A stretch of 64,000 nucleotides of DNA from Plectrocnemia conspersa. Taxonomy: Eukaryota; Arthropoda; Insecta; Trichoptera; Polycentropodidae. Position 1 is the first letter of the stretch, and every line of letters starts with the position of its first letter. Both the position numbers and the translations under genes were made by a program. This document shows, in pieces, positions 1-13,754 of this stretch. Under the pieces are notes generated by a model. The model was not told the origin of the DNA, did no database searches, and was given only the letters and a program-made list of their open reading frames with translations. The DNA lies in assembly GCA_009617715.1 (NCBI GenBank), contig VTFK01000150.1, positions 496,001 through 560,000 on the forward strand. Direction: 5' to 3'.

Positions 1-2879
1 TTAAAACGATTGAAAGTACATATATAAAATTCGAGCTTTGTTTGCTCGATAACCAAAGATTATTTTATTTTTATAATCAAGTTAATTCTGTTATACATAC
101 ATATATTCATGTTGTAATTTTATGTGTTTGCAAATGTTGTAATACACAGCCCAAACAATCTGCCATGGGTCCATTTTGCTGCAAATAACTATTGTATTTT
201 TAAATTAATTACATCTCTTTCTGCCACTAAATGTCATGTGATTTATATTTGGAATAGATTACATCCTAGTGGTTTATTTAGTTTTGAATAATTTTTATTT
301 TTTGTCAAATACATTTTGATTGTGTTTTTTATTTTTTTATTTAATCTAACATATTTTTTAAGTGACGTTTATCTGTTTTTATTATACATACACATATTAT
401 ATGAGCTGAAGTAGCTGGATTTTAATTAATTTGATTACGATATTCATCTTGAGATTAGGAAAATCTAAGAAAACATAATTTGCGATGATTGATCGGAATT
501 ATAATTATATATTTATCACTAATTATGATATTTCAGATAAGGTAGAAATTTAAAAACATAAAGTTTCATATTGGATATGAAATTGGAAATATTGAAAAAA
601 ATACTGAAAGACCTAGGTCTTTCGTGCTAATATAAATCTTTGCGCCTCTTCGTTTAGAGATTACCATAAAACAACCGACATATAGCGAGGCGATTTCGCA
701 TTGTTATATTTGTTACACAATAAGTTTAATATGGAATATATTATAACGTAGTTGTTTCTTATTTCGCGTGAGAATTCTTAATGGCCTTCCTTATTACGAA
801 AGGCTAGAAAATCTAATCTCAGAATTATTGTAAGTAACACCTATATAAATGTATTATAGTTGCATGAGAATATTAATTAGGGCGAACTAAAGGCATGGGC
901 CTAGTCACGTATATTTAATAAATATGTTTTTAAAGTTACTGAGGGGTGGTGTCAACAATCCGTTGATGCTAATTTCGAAATCGTTGAAGCCTTAAAAGTA
1001 TTCGGCTTCTTTATGCAGACCGTATTAATAATTTATTGTCGATTCGCATTCTCTACAATACGTTAGTACGTAGCTTCCATTGTATAAAATTCCAGCGAAG
1101 TTATAAATATGTCCAATATACATCGAAAACGCTTCATTTATGCGAGCTATTCAGCTTCTCAACTAGCTTGTCAGTCATAAAGCTGTTTTCAGCGATAGCT
1201 ACGAGGAGCTGGGACAATTTATGTGGGATGCTGTTGTGCGCCACTATTATTTTATATGTATATTTTTAGTATAATTAACACATTTAATACCGCAATTTAT
1301 TTATAATAATAGTAAAAAAAACTTTTTTTAATTAGTAAATGTTTTGAAGTGAAATTAAAATTGCAATTTTTAATTTTTCTTCATTCGCTTATATATATTT
1401 TAAATATATTAATTATATTTATTGTAAATAAAAATAAACGTATGCTTATAAAATGGTTGGTGGCCACTGAACTTCGAGTATTGAAATGGGATCGAGTACT
1501 AGATAGGGTACAAATAAGGATTGCAATAATAACGAAATTTTTAATACCGGTATTGCCGAGAGAAAAACAGTCAATACCGGTATTGACATTATTTTAATTA
1601 ATTGACCAAATTACCGCTCGCATGATTCACCATATTTATTTCTTAGCAAAACCAAAGCATTCGAATACCTCGGCAACTATTGTTTCGATATTTTTAATAA
1701 CAAAATATTTCAATTAAAACATTTTCATTAATTATAAAAAAAATTCGGAAATTCGGACGCCAAATCTTTATTTTTTGGAACAATAAATTTGGAATGGTGA
1801 CGGGATGTCAGTAATTCAAAATGTACTTGAAATGTGTTTATAATCTAGAGACATAAAATCATTTTTAATACTATTTTAGTTGTTGTGATTTTAGTGTTTA
1901 GATAAAGGGCTAAATAAATACTTCACAGTTAATATGCAGTTTTTTTGTAAACGTCTAAATGCATACATTTGTGCACAAGGTATTTAATGTGTTAAACATT
2001 TTATGTGCATTGATAAGTGTGTAAATACATATGTATTATATGTATGTGAGCCAAGTCTATGATGCTTAGATTTGAAATAAATAAATAAATATCAAAAAAA
2101 TTCTCAATACATTTTCAATGCAATGTAATTAATGAATTTATGAATTTGTTGAGGATTTTTATATTGTGTAACTACTGTTTGCTTTTATATGTAACAACAT
2201 TATTATTCTCACTTGTCATAATTGATTGAGCCGATTTCAAAAGTCAGTTTTTAAATACAATTTTTTTTAGATGTTGATTTCTTTCAGGATTGAAGCCAGG
2301 CAATGCTTTTTAGCTTTGATCTTTGGTATAAAAATAACCATCTAATGTATTAATGGTTGTTTCTCATATGATTTGAATGTAAGACAATATGTCGAATGAA
2401 ATTATTTGAATAGGTTTTGAATTCAAAATTCAAGGTCATATTTTATAGGAAGAGATCTAGTCTTTGTTTTTATTAATATCATTTTTAGCTTAATTGTTTT
2501 AGTTTAGACAGTTGTCTCCTCCTCTGTATCACCCCCTTTTTAATTTCTATAGGAGCAATAGTTCTTTGTTGTCTTAGGTACCCTCAGGGCCACCGAGAGC
2601 GAATCCGTGGCCTGGGAAAACAATGATTCTGGGTCTCATCACAAAAACGGCATTTTATTTATTTTTTAACATCGTAATATAATTTTTTGAATAAATAGTA
2701 ATAGGCACGAATTAACCCATTCTATGCTACAAATAAATATAAAATTTAGCCACCGTTGCGACATATTTTCTGAAATCATATTTTATGCAAAATATTTTAA
2801 TTTGGCATTGAAAATATCTACAAATAATATTTACCTGATAATTTATCGTGTTTTCTTTGCTGCTCAATGTTGCCATATA
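1..2879. other. AT-rich non-coding stretch
   Basis: No coding potential that I can support. The two open frames of 77 and 82 codons are composed of AT-rich low-complexity residues and lack splice or domain context. The stretch may be intergenic or an upstream intron of the PP2A subunit gene that starts further right. The only structured part I see is a pair of ACCGGT-centred palindromes near 1543-1585, listed separately. Confidence 0.6.
1543..1585. repeat. paired AATACCGGTATT palindromes
   Basis: The 12-bp palindrome AATACCGGTATT sits at 1543-1554 and again, extended to CAATACCGGTATTG, at 1572-1585. A third, 16-bp version lies at 5834-5849. Repeated short palindromes near an end are common subterminal motifs of hAT-like transposons, so this may be the end of a decayed element. 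That assignment is inference; no terminal repeat or target duplication was found. Confidence 0.5.
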
Positions 2880-3000
2880 GTGAATTCGAATAAAACACAT
2901 CTAAACCGAATTTTGACCAATAGGAGAGCGCAAAAAACAATTATCCCTTCTCAGAAGTCAAAAATCCACGTCAAAAGCAATAAAATCGTGCCGTCGCAGT
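2880..3000 (+). repeat. foldback-repeat family, copy 1
   Basis: This segment shares a long, highly similar block with 26758-26845, with its inverted partner 26890-26976, and with 37190-37385 (reverse). The shared core runs from a CTAAACCGAATTTTGACCAA-like part through ATTATCCCTTCTCAGAAGTC to CAAAAGCAATAAAAT. An open frame of 92 codons ends inside it, but the same frame is not protected in the other copies, so I treat the block as a non-autonomous mobile repeat rather than a gene. Confidence 0.75.
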
Positions 3001-6000
3001 GAGTACGCTCGTACGTCTAATATTTTTTAAACGTTCAAAAAGCAATAAAATCAACAATAATTTGCAAACAAATTTTAACACAAACGGAGCCGCGTCAAAA
3101 ACTACACTGTGTCCCTTTGAATAATGGGGTTTATTGTGAAAATACTACCTAGAAAGTGGGTGATTTTGAAGGCAATGTTCTACTCATTTTATTTCTTGTA
3201 CATATGTATTAAAAGGGCTGAAGGAACTTATACCTGAAATACATCATTATATAGGTACATCTCAAACAACTATAGTTTAGTTCAGATTGATTATTTGAGG
3301 TCGGTTTTTAGTTTTTTTATACATATATTCTTGCTATGATTTTTTCCAGAGTCATGCCCCGGGAATTTGTCCCCTCCCCCCTATTCTCGGCAGGTTGGAT
3401 ACCCTATGTTGTTGATTTTGCATCCTTTTATATATAATGCATACGTACATATGTACATGTCATGTCTACCTTTTTCTTTGTCACGTAAACCATATTATGT
3501 CTTAATTTCGATTACTTTTATTGTAAAATATTTTAATTTATTTTCTTGATTATATTGCTTATGAGGCAATTAAAAAGTTAAGCATATTAACCTATAATTA
3601 TTATGAGCATTACTTATTTTTTTTAAAACACAGTATAATAATTGCGTGTTAATAAATCTTGTACAATGAAACAAATCACATAATATTAAATCTATTATAG
3701 GCAAGGTCGCCGAGGATTGCCATTATCGTATGGCCGTAATTGTATTGTGACGTTTCCAAACCATTCAATAAAATAACGTCATGTGTTATGCAATAAAAAC
3801 AATGATACATACATTATATTTTTTCTTTTATAGCTCAACTTCAACATCAAATATCAATCAAACTGGAATTGAGTCTAATCCAATAACGATTTGAACTGTT
3901 GGCGAGATATTAGAACACTCCTTGTCAAGTGTCCAATATTTTAATATGACATGTGTGTTTCCTGGAATTTTATTTCTGGCTAATTTCATCAAACTATTTT
4001 AGTTTAATATTTATTTGATTAGTGGCAACCTTCCGCTCACCTCTACCTTTGGATCTTTAGAACCTTTAAACGAGTTCGTTGCTATTGCCATGAATCATCA
4101 CGGAGAACTTCATCAAGAAGAAGAAAAAAATCATCTTATTTTAAATGTTTGTTGGCTTTGTTCTTAAGCTACTTCCAATACATATTCAGAAAGACGTTGG
4201 CTGTTAACAGACCTTGTCCTGTGTTGACCCACTGTTCATCCCACGCCCAAATCGTCACATTGTTTCTAGCGTCCTTGTTTTGTCGTATGGCGGATCGTTA
4301 CGCTCAGCTGTGACCACGAAATGTTGTACAGGCCATACGGTCACAATCAATTTTCCAAAGTGTTATAAATTATCTTTTATTGCAAGCCGAAAACCATTAC
4401 CGCAATTACGTACGCTTTGAACGCCTCGCGAGTACTACACCGTATATCGTATGATAAAGTAATGCGTCAAACAAGGTTATAATTTATAATTGAACGTTTT
4501 CTCACGACTTTAAAATATATATTGCTTAATTGATTGAGTGTACTTTAATTAATTTAGATACATTTCTAATGTTTATATTTTAATAACATTACAGTCCTCA
4601 AAGTTTTGATGTATTATCTTGTTAATGCGTTAATTTTCATTATCTTTACTAAAGTCTGTTTTAGTAAAAGCTCCTGAACATTAATCGTGAACAAGATTCA
4701 TTAACAAACTTCTCCCAAAACACATAATTTTCTATCTACAACGTACCTATCAGGAATGTCATCAAAATGAGCAACACTACATATTCGATTAAATAAATTT
4801 ATTGATAGCTAAGTTATTTAGTCGAGTTCTTAAATTTCACAAATACGAACACAAACTAACTCAATGTCGGATTATTATGTTTCTTATCCGTCAAAATTGT
4901 TCAATGAAATGCGATTTTTTTATTCCTAATCCAATTGATTTTTTTGCTTCAAGAGGTTTCATTTTTTAGTTACATTGATTTTATCATGATAATAAATAAG
5001 ATGTGATAGGAATTTATTTGAGAGATGAATGCTTCTCTTGTACTCAATTTTATGTCATGAGCGAAGCTTTTATGTATACTTTATGCTGAAGATGATAATA
5101 ATGTAATAAAAATCATCGATAGTTTACACGCAGTTACGAAAAACATTTTCTTTAGTGGATCCATACAGCGATGTATAAACGCATGCATACACTTATTGCA
5201 CTTGTCCTACATCTGGAACCTCTCCCACTACCCATGAAGTATGTCCTGAGTTGCTTATTTGAGTTGCTCGTTTACTTTATGTGTTAAATAAACGCTAAAA
5301 AGTATACGTAAATACTATTCAATCGTTTTATTACAAATTTCGATCTATGCCTCAATGTATGCGATATTATCTGGAACGTATCTACTGCGAAAATTGAGGG
5401 ATTGGTGTAATCTATATATGCCTTGACATATATACCAGGCGCGTGCGTTGAGATACATTCCCTTTCGCTCGCTCGCGTGTTAAGTGAAGAGAGTGAATGA
5501 GAGATATAGGCGTGCGTTACGTGCGTTCCGTACGCCTATCTTAATACTTTTTATGATATCTCAATAATTTTTATTTATTATTTAATTTACTCTCATATTT
5601 CTACTGATGTTAAAAATAACATAAATTAATCTTCGTGAATACTAATAAACTTTTACATTGATATTCTACGCCGATAACATTACAATAAGCATTCTCCACT
5701 TTCAAGTAATATGGCAATCTATACCATATATTTAGATATCGTTTTTAGCAAATAAAATCTACGAATTTGAGATTTTTTCTAATATCGGTATTTCATTTTG
5801 TAATACCAATAGTACCGAAGGTTGATTTTTGCCCCAATACCGGTATTGGAATCCCTATATAATATGTACTATGTACATACAATTTCTCAAACTGTGTGTA
5901 TGTAACATAATGTCTTTTATACGTTTAACTATGTTATTAGGTTATGGGACCGTAGACTTTTCAATAGATAATATGCTAGTTTAACTTTTAAATGTGATAT

Positions 6001-8430
6001 AAAATAAATTTAAATTGTAAAATGTATTACTAAACTTCACTATACAAAATGATTTATTAATTATAGATTGGTTCATGTTGAAAGTAAATTATAAGCGGCT
6101 TATTAAAATGTCTCAATAATGTACCGAATTTTGTTCAATATTTATTGAATGATTCTTAATTCCCTAATTAGAAATAATAAATATATGACTACATAATGTC
6201 TTCATTTGACCTTTATATATAATTATAAATTATATAATTTGTATAATATTATACAAACAATGATATAATTTAATAAATATTATTTTTTTGCACGATATGG
6301 ATAAATTTATATATTAATATATTATGTGGGTAAAAATGTGGCACGCAAATATGTTTTCCTTAACCGCATTATTACGTATAATATGCGATAATAATATTAT
6401 TTTTATGATATATATGTACACTCATTAATCGTGTCCACTTGGAATCATTCACACAATTATCCAAAATATACAGCAACACTTTTGCTAGCTTTTTTCATTC
6501 TTAAAACATAAATTTATAATAAATTATATATAAACCTAGTTAAATTAACTAATAATTTTGATAGTTGTAAACAAAAGTATGGCAAGTTGATTCTGTTGAC
6601 GTGAATATTGCTGGGGACAACTACCCGGTTGAGCTTATATAACACGTATATTATTTGATACTGTGGTTTTTCTGAGAGGAATCTGATATGTAGCTTTTGA
6701 TTTAGAATAAGGATCTTATAAAATATAATAAAAATAAAACAATATTTGGCTGCGTTTAGTACGCTCCTTCCGCGTGCGATTTTAAAATGGGCGTATGTCA
6801 GAGGTCGAACCCCGCAAATAAAATCAAAAATATCATAAATGCCAATCTCGTCTCGAGTGATCGTAAAATAGAAGCGAACTCGAGCCGCTTGCCAAATTCG
6901 ACTTGGGCCGTTCGAACGCACTGAAATATATGTGCGCTCTGGAACATGCATACAAAAGTAAATAACACACACTCATATGAAAATTCCTGGAAAGCTCCCC
7001 TGAAAATTCCTGCGAGAAAAGACTTTCATTTTCGCCCTGACGCGCGTTTTTCTCGGTTCAAATTTAGAATAATTTACGAGAAAGAGCAAAAAGCGCGAAC
7101 TTTACTCGAAATAGTGTTCAGGCGTCATGGATCCATAAATATCGTACAACGACCGTCTCATTGTGAGCCGTTGAGCTTTTATGTGAGTATAAAAATTCGC
7201 GTATTATATGCTAGATTACAAATCATTATTATTGCTGAAAATCTTAGGCGTTTACTAAAACGTTCAAATCAAAAACACCAAATAACTTGGTTCAAACTTG
7301 TAAAATATATATATATATTTATTCCGGTCGTTAAATGGGTGAAAAGGATTTCAATGTTTTCAATTAGCAGTTGGTACATTGAGTGGGACGTCGATTTTGG
7401 CAACTTTCGAAAATAGAAGTTAGGAAAACAATCTAGATGGCAAAATGACGGATTGACAGTTGGTTATCAAAGCGAGGACATGACGCGGGTCAACAAACAA
7501 ATACGCATTAGCGAAAATTCGCAAGCGGAAAAAGGAAACACGCAAATCGTGTCGGGAATTGAAATGCTTGGTGAAAAGACCAAGGCAGAAAGAGGTAAAC
7601 CGCAACATAATTCCATACGTGAGATAAAAATAAACTTCAGACTGAAATATAATTCTGGTTTAAAAATAGACAAAGGCACTTCACGATCTATGAATTATAC
7701 AAAGTATGCATTCATCAAATAATGGCTATACAAATAAAGATAAGTAACTTTCTCATGAAGTTGTTTGTGTATATTTAAATAAATAATAATATGATACTCT
7801 AGTTAATCTAATAATGTATCGCTTAACATATTTGACTTTGACTACCGTACACGACTAGCAATGCATTCTTAGAACAATTAGAGCAAATACTTTGTATGTG
7901 ATATGTCTTTTTTAAATTAGGTTTATATACATATGTGCAGCTGCTTTCTCTGCCTATGATAGTCGGCGTTGCTCTACTTGGGTTCGAATTCAAATAAACT
8001 TTTGTCTGTCCAAGTGTGAGATTCAGCCGCTGTGTATCAGATTTTATACACTTGGTTCACCTGAGGGAGGTTTAGTGCTCGCCTAATTTTTGCTGCAATT
8101 ACAAATATTTGTGGGTGTAATTTGTGTTGCCTGAAGTTATGATATGACAATGTATGTTGTCTGCGGGCGGGCAGAATCTGCTAGTCTCTTTCGAGTGTCT
8201 GCCTAGTCCTCATTGGTGACCAACCTTATGTAATCAGGGCTGAAGTGCTTGCTGACCATTAACAATCATTCAGTGATCATCCAGCCAATCGCTGCATTCG
8301 CTTCTTAGAGCAACGAAATAAGTATACGCCTTTAGAAAGTGACATATGCTTGATAGACATCTCTGAATGTTGTGGCCTAACTGTGCTATTTGTCTTCCGG
8401 TTTTATATTTTTCCCCATAACCGTTTTGAA
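3001..8430. other. AT-rich non-coding stretch
   Basis: No recognisable gene. Open frames of 152 and 156 codons overlap head-on near 6946 but show no domain, and their composition is ordinary. A locally GC-richer patch near 5430-5545 carries CG-rich motifs and a short inverted repeat (ATAGGCGT/ACGCCTAT). Near 6745-6815 a sequence resembling a tRNA-type B box (AGGTCGAACCCC) follows an A-box-like stretch, as in decayed tRNA-derived SINEs. Confidence 0.5.
5834..5849. repeat. 16-bp perfect palindrome CCAATACCGGTATTGG
   Basis: Perfect palindrome sharing its core with the two copies at 1543-1585. The following bases read GGAATCCCTATA, resembling the ends of some hAT elements that start with a run like CAGGGATTCC. 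The link between the loci is inferred from the shared core only. Confidence 0.5.
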
Positions 8431-8614
8431 GAAAGAAATATTCATTCAATGCACCGGACAATCCTCGCGTGTTATTTATCTGAAACCTATTTTTTTGTCT
8501 AGTCGTAACGAGGGCCTTTGTGTGATCCCACTATTGTCTAGTTTATCCCTATTGGCGAATGATCACTTTTTGTTACAGATTTTAACGCGAGTTTCAAGAA
8601 TAGGATCCCCCACA
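8431..8614 (+). repeat. dispersed repeat, copy A
   Basis: Shares collinear blocks with 49900-50041 on the same strand: AAAGAAATATTCATT, then AATGCACCGGA, then TTGTCTAGTTTATCC, then GAATTTCAAGAATA-like sequence ending in a run of C and CACA. Spacing between the blocks is similar in both copies. The preceding 400 bases (from about 7950) include a tRNA-like B box (GGTTCGAATTC at about 7980), so the pair may be the 3' part of a SINE or LINE. Family not identified. Confidence 0.6.
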
Positions 8615-11394
8615 CAATTTACATAAATTAGGCAAATTTTTGCCTATTTCACGCAATAAGCGATTTCGCCGATTTAGTGTTACATATACAATATAATTAA
8701 TATCAGATATGGCAATTTGTTTATTATCAATGTTTTTGTCTACAATGTCAATGTTTGAAACAAATTTGAAACAAATCACACAGACAAATATAATAATGTC
8801 ATCAAACTGCTATTACCTTGTTTCTATAGCACCACTGGTTTTTATCTAGATTTATGTTTAATATTTTTGTAAAAATGATATTATACAAAAAAATTTTTGC
8901 AAAGTTATTTATTGCATACATATGTAAAATATTTTTTTTTAACATGTTACGTAATATTTGTTTTATAATGGTTCTAGATGTCATATATGTATTTATTTAT
9001 CTCTAGTTATTGCTAGACTTCGTTAAGAATTGATGAGAAATTATTGTAGGCGTTTATGTTTTGATTTGGACACGTTGCACTCTTTCCGCGTTTGAACTTA
9101 GTTCGAACCCCACATAAAAATCGAAGACAATCCGACATTAATACCTATGACTTCATACGCCATTCGTAACCTATAATTATACCAATTCGTTCTTTGTAAT
9201 ATATCGATCAGGATGTTTTTTTTCGCCTTGAAAACATTTAACAATAAATCTAACTTAGCATTTTGAAATTCGATATGGAGTGATAATATACACGTATGCA
9301 AATATAACCGAAGTTGAGTGAGAAAGAAAATGTTTCGCGCCTGTTGCTTTGGATCGAATCCAAATTATGGTATTCACTAATTAAATGTGCTATCCTTTTT
9401 GAGAGCATAAAATTTATGCTCCTAACGAACGACCTCGATGTTGCTGATCCATCTTGGTTCAGAAGATTTCTAGTGTTGTGAAACGGTGGTGATGCTGTTT
9501 TGTTGCGTTATTTATTTACGATTGAATGTATGTAGAAAATAAATATTTGTATTGCTCTTTTTAATATCGTGGTAATTACTAACATGACCACAGAATGTCC
9601 CATATCAGATACTCAAATTATTAGTGTAATTTTGATATCATATTTTTATAATCTAAATTTCTAAGCCCAAAATATTGATGCCGCATCTTGTTCGTTGACC
9701 CCTTACCACAAATGTGCATAACTGAATTAGTGTTTGGGTTCGATTCAACGGCCGCCTGTGTATTTGAACTTTGGCCCGCGACTGCTATCGTAAATTACTT
9801 GTTTGCTGAACTATTACAGACATGGACACTGATCGATATGATTCGATTTGGAAACCCCTGCCATTGGCGCATCAACCTATCTACGATTGTATACGAACTT
9901 GCCATGTTTCACTTTTAATTTGAGATCCAAAACATGCGTCATTCTTTGTACTATGTTGCATGACACAATCCATTTTAGTAAATGAATGTTGGGCTCTGAA
10001 ATTACTTAAAAAAAGCTTGCAAAGACCTGCTTTACGTAAATTGAGTCATTTGGAAGCGCGATGAGATAGTAATCAAGCGAATGATCATTTTGGACGATCG
10101 TTTGGGATATAAAAAAGGCATAATACAAATTTACACATTTTTACCCATACACCAGGTTATAAAATTGTTTACTTAATATCTTCAGTAATAAAGTGTGACA
10201 TGTGTTTTGCGTAGTGTTACAAATTGCGGTCAACAAGAATGAACCTTTCGTAACTTTTTTGTATTATTCTAAATATGACTTGTTGAGCTGAAAATAGCTA
10301 CATGTTTTCTCATAAAAATAGTATTTTTAAAGGAAAATAAAGTACAACAAAGTAGTCAGCAACATGTTAAATGACCTTGACCGTGTTAGCACGTGTCATA
10401 GGGGCGGAGAAACAGGAACCCACACGAAGCGGGAAATAAAAAAAGTTTAATAAAATCTTGCAATATCACGTTAATTTGATTTCGTGTATAGATTTAGCGT
10501 GAGCTCCACTGGTAGCGAGCCCAAGGCTGTCAATTGATAATTTGGAAATGATTTTTCAATGACGTGATTTCAACTTCGGATACTAATACATGAAAGACCT
10601 GGGGTTAAATCCCACATAAACTATATTATTTTTCAATTAATATCGCGTCTAGGAGATCAGAATTTGATATGATTATAATTCCGATTTTTCAAGACTTCCT
10701 TGAAGATCGTGATGAATAATCAAATAAAATCGTGCATGGTGTCAGTAGTTGCTTAACATATTTACATTAGGCTAATGTATTTATGGTGTAACGATAGATT
10801 AAGAATAAATAAATATTATCTGAGAAATGGGAAGAGATCAATGATTCTCTTATCTGGTCTTTTCTTGACAAATATTGTTGGCGTATAACTGGAAATGGCG
10901 TTTTTGCTACCTGCTCAGCGAAACAGTTTTCGTTGACTTTTTCAAGTTTCTGTTAAACAGACAGGCCTTTGCGTGCTATGGACGTAGGAGTAATTATAAG
11001 TTTTCTTAAATCTGCATAAGTACTTATATAATAAAGTGAAATTTTAATTTTCAAACTCTGCGTATACCGCATTATCAAAATATAAAAGTATTGAAGAATA
11101 ACCGATATAAACTTAGGTAAAACTATATTAAAATAAAGACATTTTATCTGTGAGGGTTTTTTCACAACGCGTATAGCAACTATCGCTTTGTTTTTGTGCA
11201 GTACATTGGGAAATTAAACATAATTTGAACCGAACCACAATAAATACTGTCTTCGGGAACAGCACCCACTAACTGTGATGTACACAGAGTGTACATGTCA
11301 TTTAAATATGTAAATATCTATATATATACGTCGCATAAAACGTACACTTGTAAAGTGACTAAAATAAAAATTCTGTCTATGAAATCGTGTATTG
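8615..11394. other. non-coding stretch with SINE-like traces
   Basis: No gene recognised. Several sites resemble the tRNA B-box consensus GGTTCGANNC: near 9095 (TTCGAACCCC), near 9728 (GGTTCGATTCA) and near 10600 (GGGTTAAATCCC). None can be folded by eye into a full cloverleaf, so they look like decayed tRNA-derived SINEs rather than tRNA genes. A 76-codon open frame at 9688-9918 covers one of them and is not credible as a protein. Confidence 0.4.
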
Positions 11395-11685
11395 ATTCAC
11401 CAATCCATTTAAAACGGCGCTTACCCTCATGTATCCAAGAAGAACTCCTTTCTCATCCACCGTATTTCTCAGACATTGCTCCGAACGACTATCATCTATT
11501 TGGATCCCTGCAACAGTTTTTAGTTGAAAAAATAACGGATATAAAAAAACGACATTAAAGAATTTATTGCATCCAAAAATACATTATTATAATCAGTTAT
11601 AATTATAGAAATAATTGGAGAATATATAAATCAATAAAACTATTACATACTTTAATTTTTAACTCAATTAAACGCAAAGACACAT
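11395..11685 (+). mobile_element. decayed mariner transposase fragment
   Basis: The + strand frame reads [20 protein letters not shown], which matches the conserved region around the last catalytic aspartate of mariner transposases (usual form HPPYSPDLAPSDYHLF). The frame closes about 20 codons later. The same DNA, including the AT-rich tail ending GAATTTATTG...AATACATTATT, recurs inverted inside the mariner at 26305-28828, so both come from one family. Here the outer terminal repeat is not recognisable. Dead fragment. Confidence 0.85.
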
Positions 11686-13754
11686 CACTGAATCGCGCGG
11701 AAGTTTTTTGCATAATTGCGTCGGAAGGGAGTTTTTAGCGCAATATCGCTGGTTCTTGTTGTTCATATAAATATTTAATCGTCCTAGTATTAAAATCGCG
11801 TTCAAATGGTCGCAACAAAATATTTCAAACGCAGATAAAATTAGAGCAACCTTGTAAGTTTTTAGAGAAACGTTTACACACACTGAAAGTTTTTTGCGTA
11901 GGCTTGTTTCCTGTATCTCAAAGCAAACGTTGATCACTATATATAGGGCTATCTTACATAGTGGCTCATTTAAAAATAGCCTAGTAATACTTTATTTATA
12001 TTACAATACTTTAAGACTAGGCGTTTCCTTGCTTATTTTTAAAACGGTTTTATAGGATATTTTGTGTTTTGTTGAGGAGCGTCGTACAACTGGACCGTAT
12101 GTCAGCGGTTAGCGTTTGCTGTAATTAAATAATTTAATAAAATATACAGATTGACTTCATGTTTCTTGTAAATATATATTTAAACTTCCTGCTATCGGGT
12201 ATACCGTCTATGAATAAACCATTTTAAATTGAATTATCGTGAAAATCCAACGAAGTAAACTCAATTATTATCTATATATTCACTCGCCGTGAAACATGTT
12301 CCAAACGGTACAGAAATTCATCTCGATGCGGGCAGATTATTGTTATAGCGACACTGAATTGATATTCAACCTACCCGTGAGTTAGGTAATTGTGAGAGCG
12401 AAGTGAATATTATAGGAGATGAACGAATTTTGCTTTCATTTTATTTTTTAAATGAATAGCATTTATGCCATTCAAAAAAAAAATTTAAGAATTGCTGTAA
12501 AAAATCGCTAATTCATCTAAAAATAAATTCAAAGGGTTATTTTAACATATTTTGCCTAACTTACAGACCACTTAAATCGCAAATAACTATAAATTTAAGA
12601 TTAGAAGATTTTAAGCAATATTATATGTACCTTTGAATATTTTTTACACAGACAAATTTTGTAACGAAGTAACTTATGTGTGGTATTTTTAAATGTGTGC
12701 ATATACCACACTTTCGCTTACTGTTTTGTGTGCAAATTGAATACCTAATCGTTTCTTTTTTTTTTTTTTGTATATATTTTCCGAAAAAGTGTCTCTGTGT
12801 GATATAAGGTTATTGGTCGACTCAGTTGCGATACGCGTATCACTTTATATGGTAATGGGTTGATTGACCGACATTTCCTATCCATTTACGTGCACGGCGG
12901 CGCTGAGACCTTCTGTCCTTCTTGAGGATTTACTGTGCTAGCGATTGTTTTCAAAAGCTCTAGTATAAACCAATGAAATTCAAAGCAATCTGGTTGTGGG
13001 TCGTTTGGGTATAATATTCATTTGGGTATGAAATAAAATTGATATAACATTTATTTGAAAAATAATGACATTATATATTTTATGGCTTCCTATTACGTCA
13101 ATGTTTGAATACATTTTTAACGAGATTCTATCGATAAAGTAATTTCGTTTGACAGCCCATTAATGTGCTATATTATATTATATAGTTAAAAACTTGAGTT
13201 TTTTAAACATAGCTGCGTCATTACACATATGATATAATGAGTATTCCATGTTATATTTTTATATTTTACGAGCTAGAAATAGCACTTCATATTTTTCGTG
13301 TTTACATCATAAATCATGTCGTCGGATTACTTTTCATTTTGGTTTATTATATTATGTGTAGCACGTGCGATAAATCTGACGTGTAAACTCTCTGTAGACT
13401 CAATCTTGGGGTTTCTCAAATGGAAAGCAAAGTTATACTTTATATTGTCGTAATATTTCAACCATTTATTTTATCTACTAAGTAATAATAGCGATAAAAC
13501 ACGACATAAATAGTGCTAGTAGCGGATTTTAAAGTAGCCCTTGCTTAGGTTCTTATTTTTCGTAACATAAGAAACGACCAGATAGTAAATCGAATGAAAT
13601 TATCAATATTATATTATTTTATTTTGAAATTGTTTTAATGTATTTTATTTTATATTGCTAGTTTAATTTTATAAAATGCAAATTATTTATAACTAAATTA
13701 ATGCTTTTTAACTTGATTTATTTAGTTAAATTACATTTCTTTCAAGTTCATTAA
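11686..13754. other. AT-rich non-coding stretch
   Basis: No gene or recognisable element. An 89-codon open frame on the - strand (11668-11937) has no motif I recognise. A slightly GC-richer patch lies near 12830-12960 but has no open frame. Confidence 0.5.

Noticed and set aside
5194..5207. TATTGCACTTGTCC, identical to the first 14 nt of miR-92/25-family microRNAs
   Set aside because: No complementary arm lies within 80 bases upstream or downstream, so no precursor hairpin can form; likely coincidence.
6514..7416. Two open frames of 152 (-) and 156 (+) codons overlapping head to head
   Set aside because: No domain, mixed composition and no splice context; the sequence includes SINE-like tRNA-box traces. 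Regarded as chance.
7950..8000. Possible tRNA gene (GGTTCGAATTC)
   Set aside because: B box only; no acceptor stem or anticodon arm can be formed, so at most a decayed SINE head.
11668..11937. 89-codon open frame on the - strand
   Set aside because: Partly overlaps the mariner tail's flank and has no recognisable motif.
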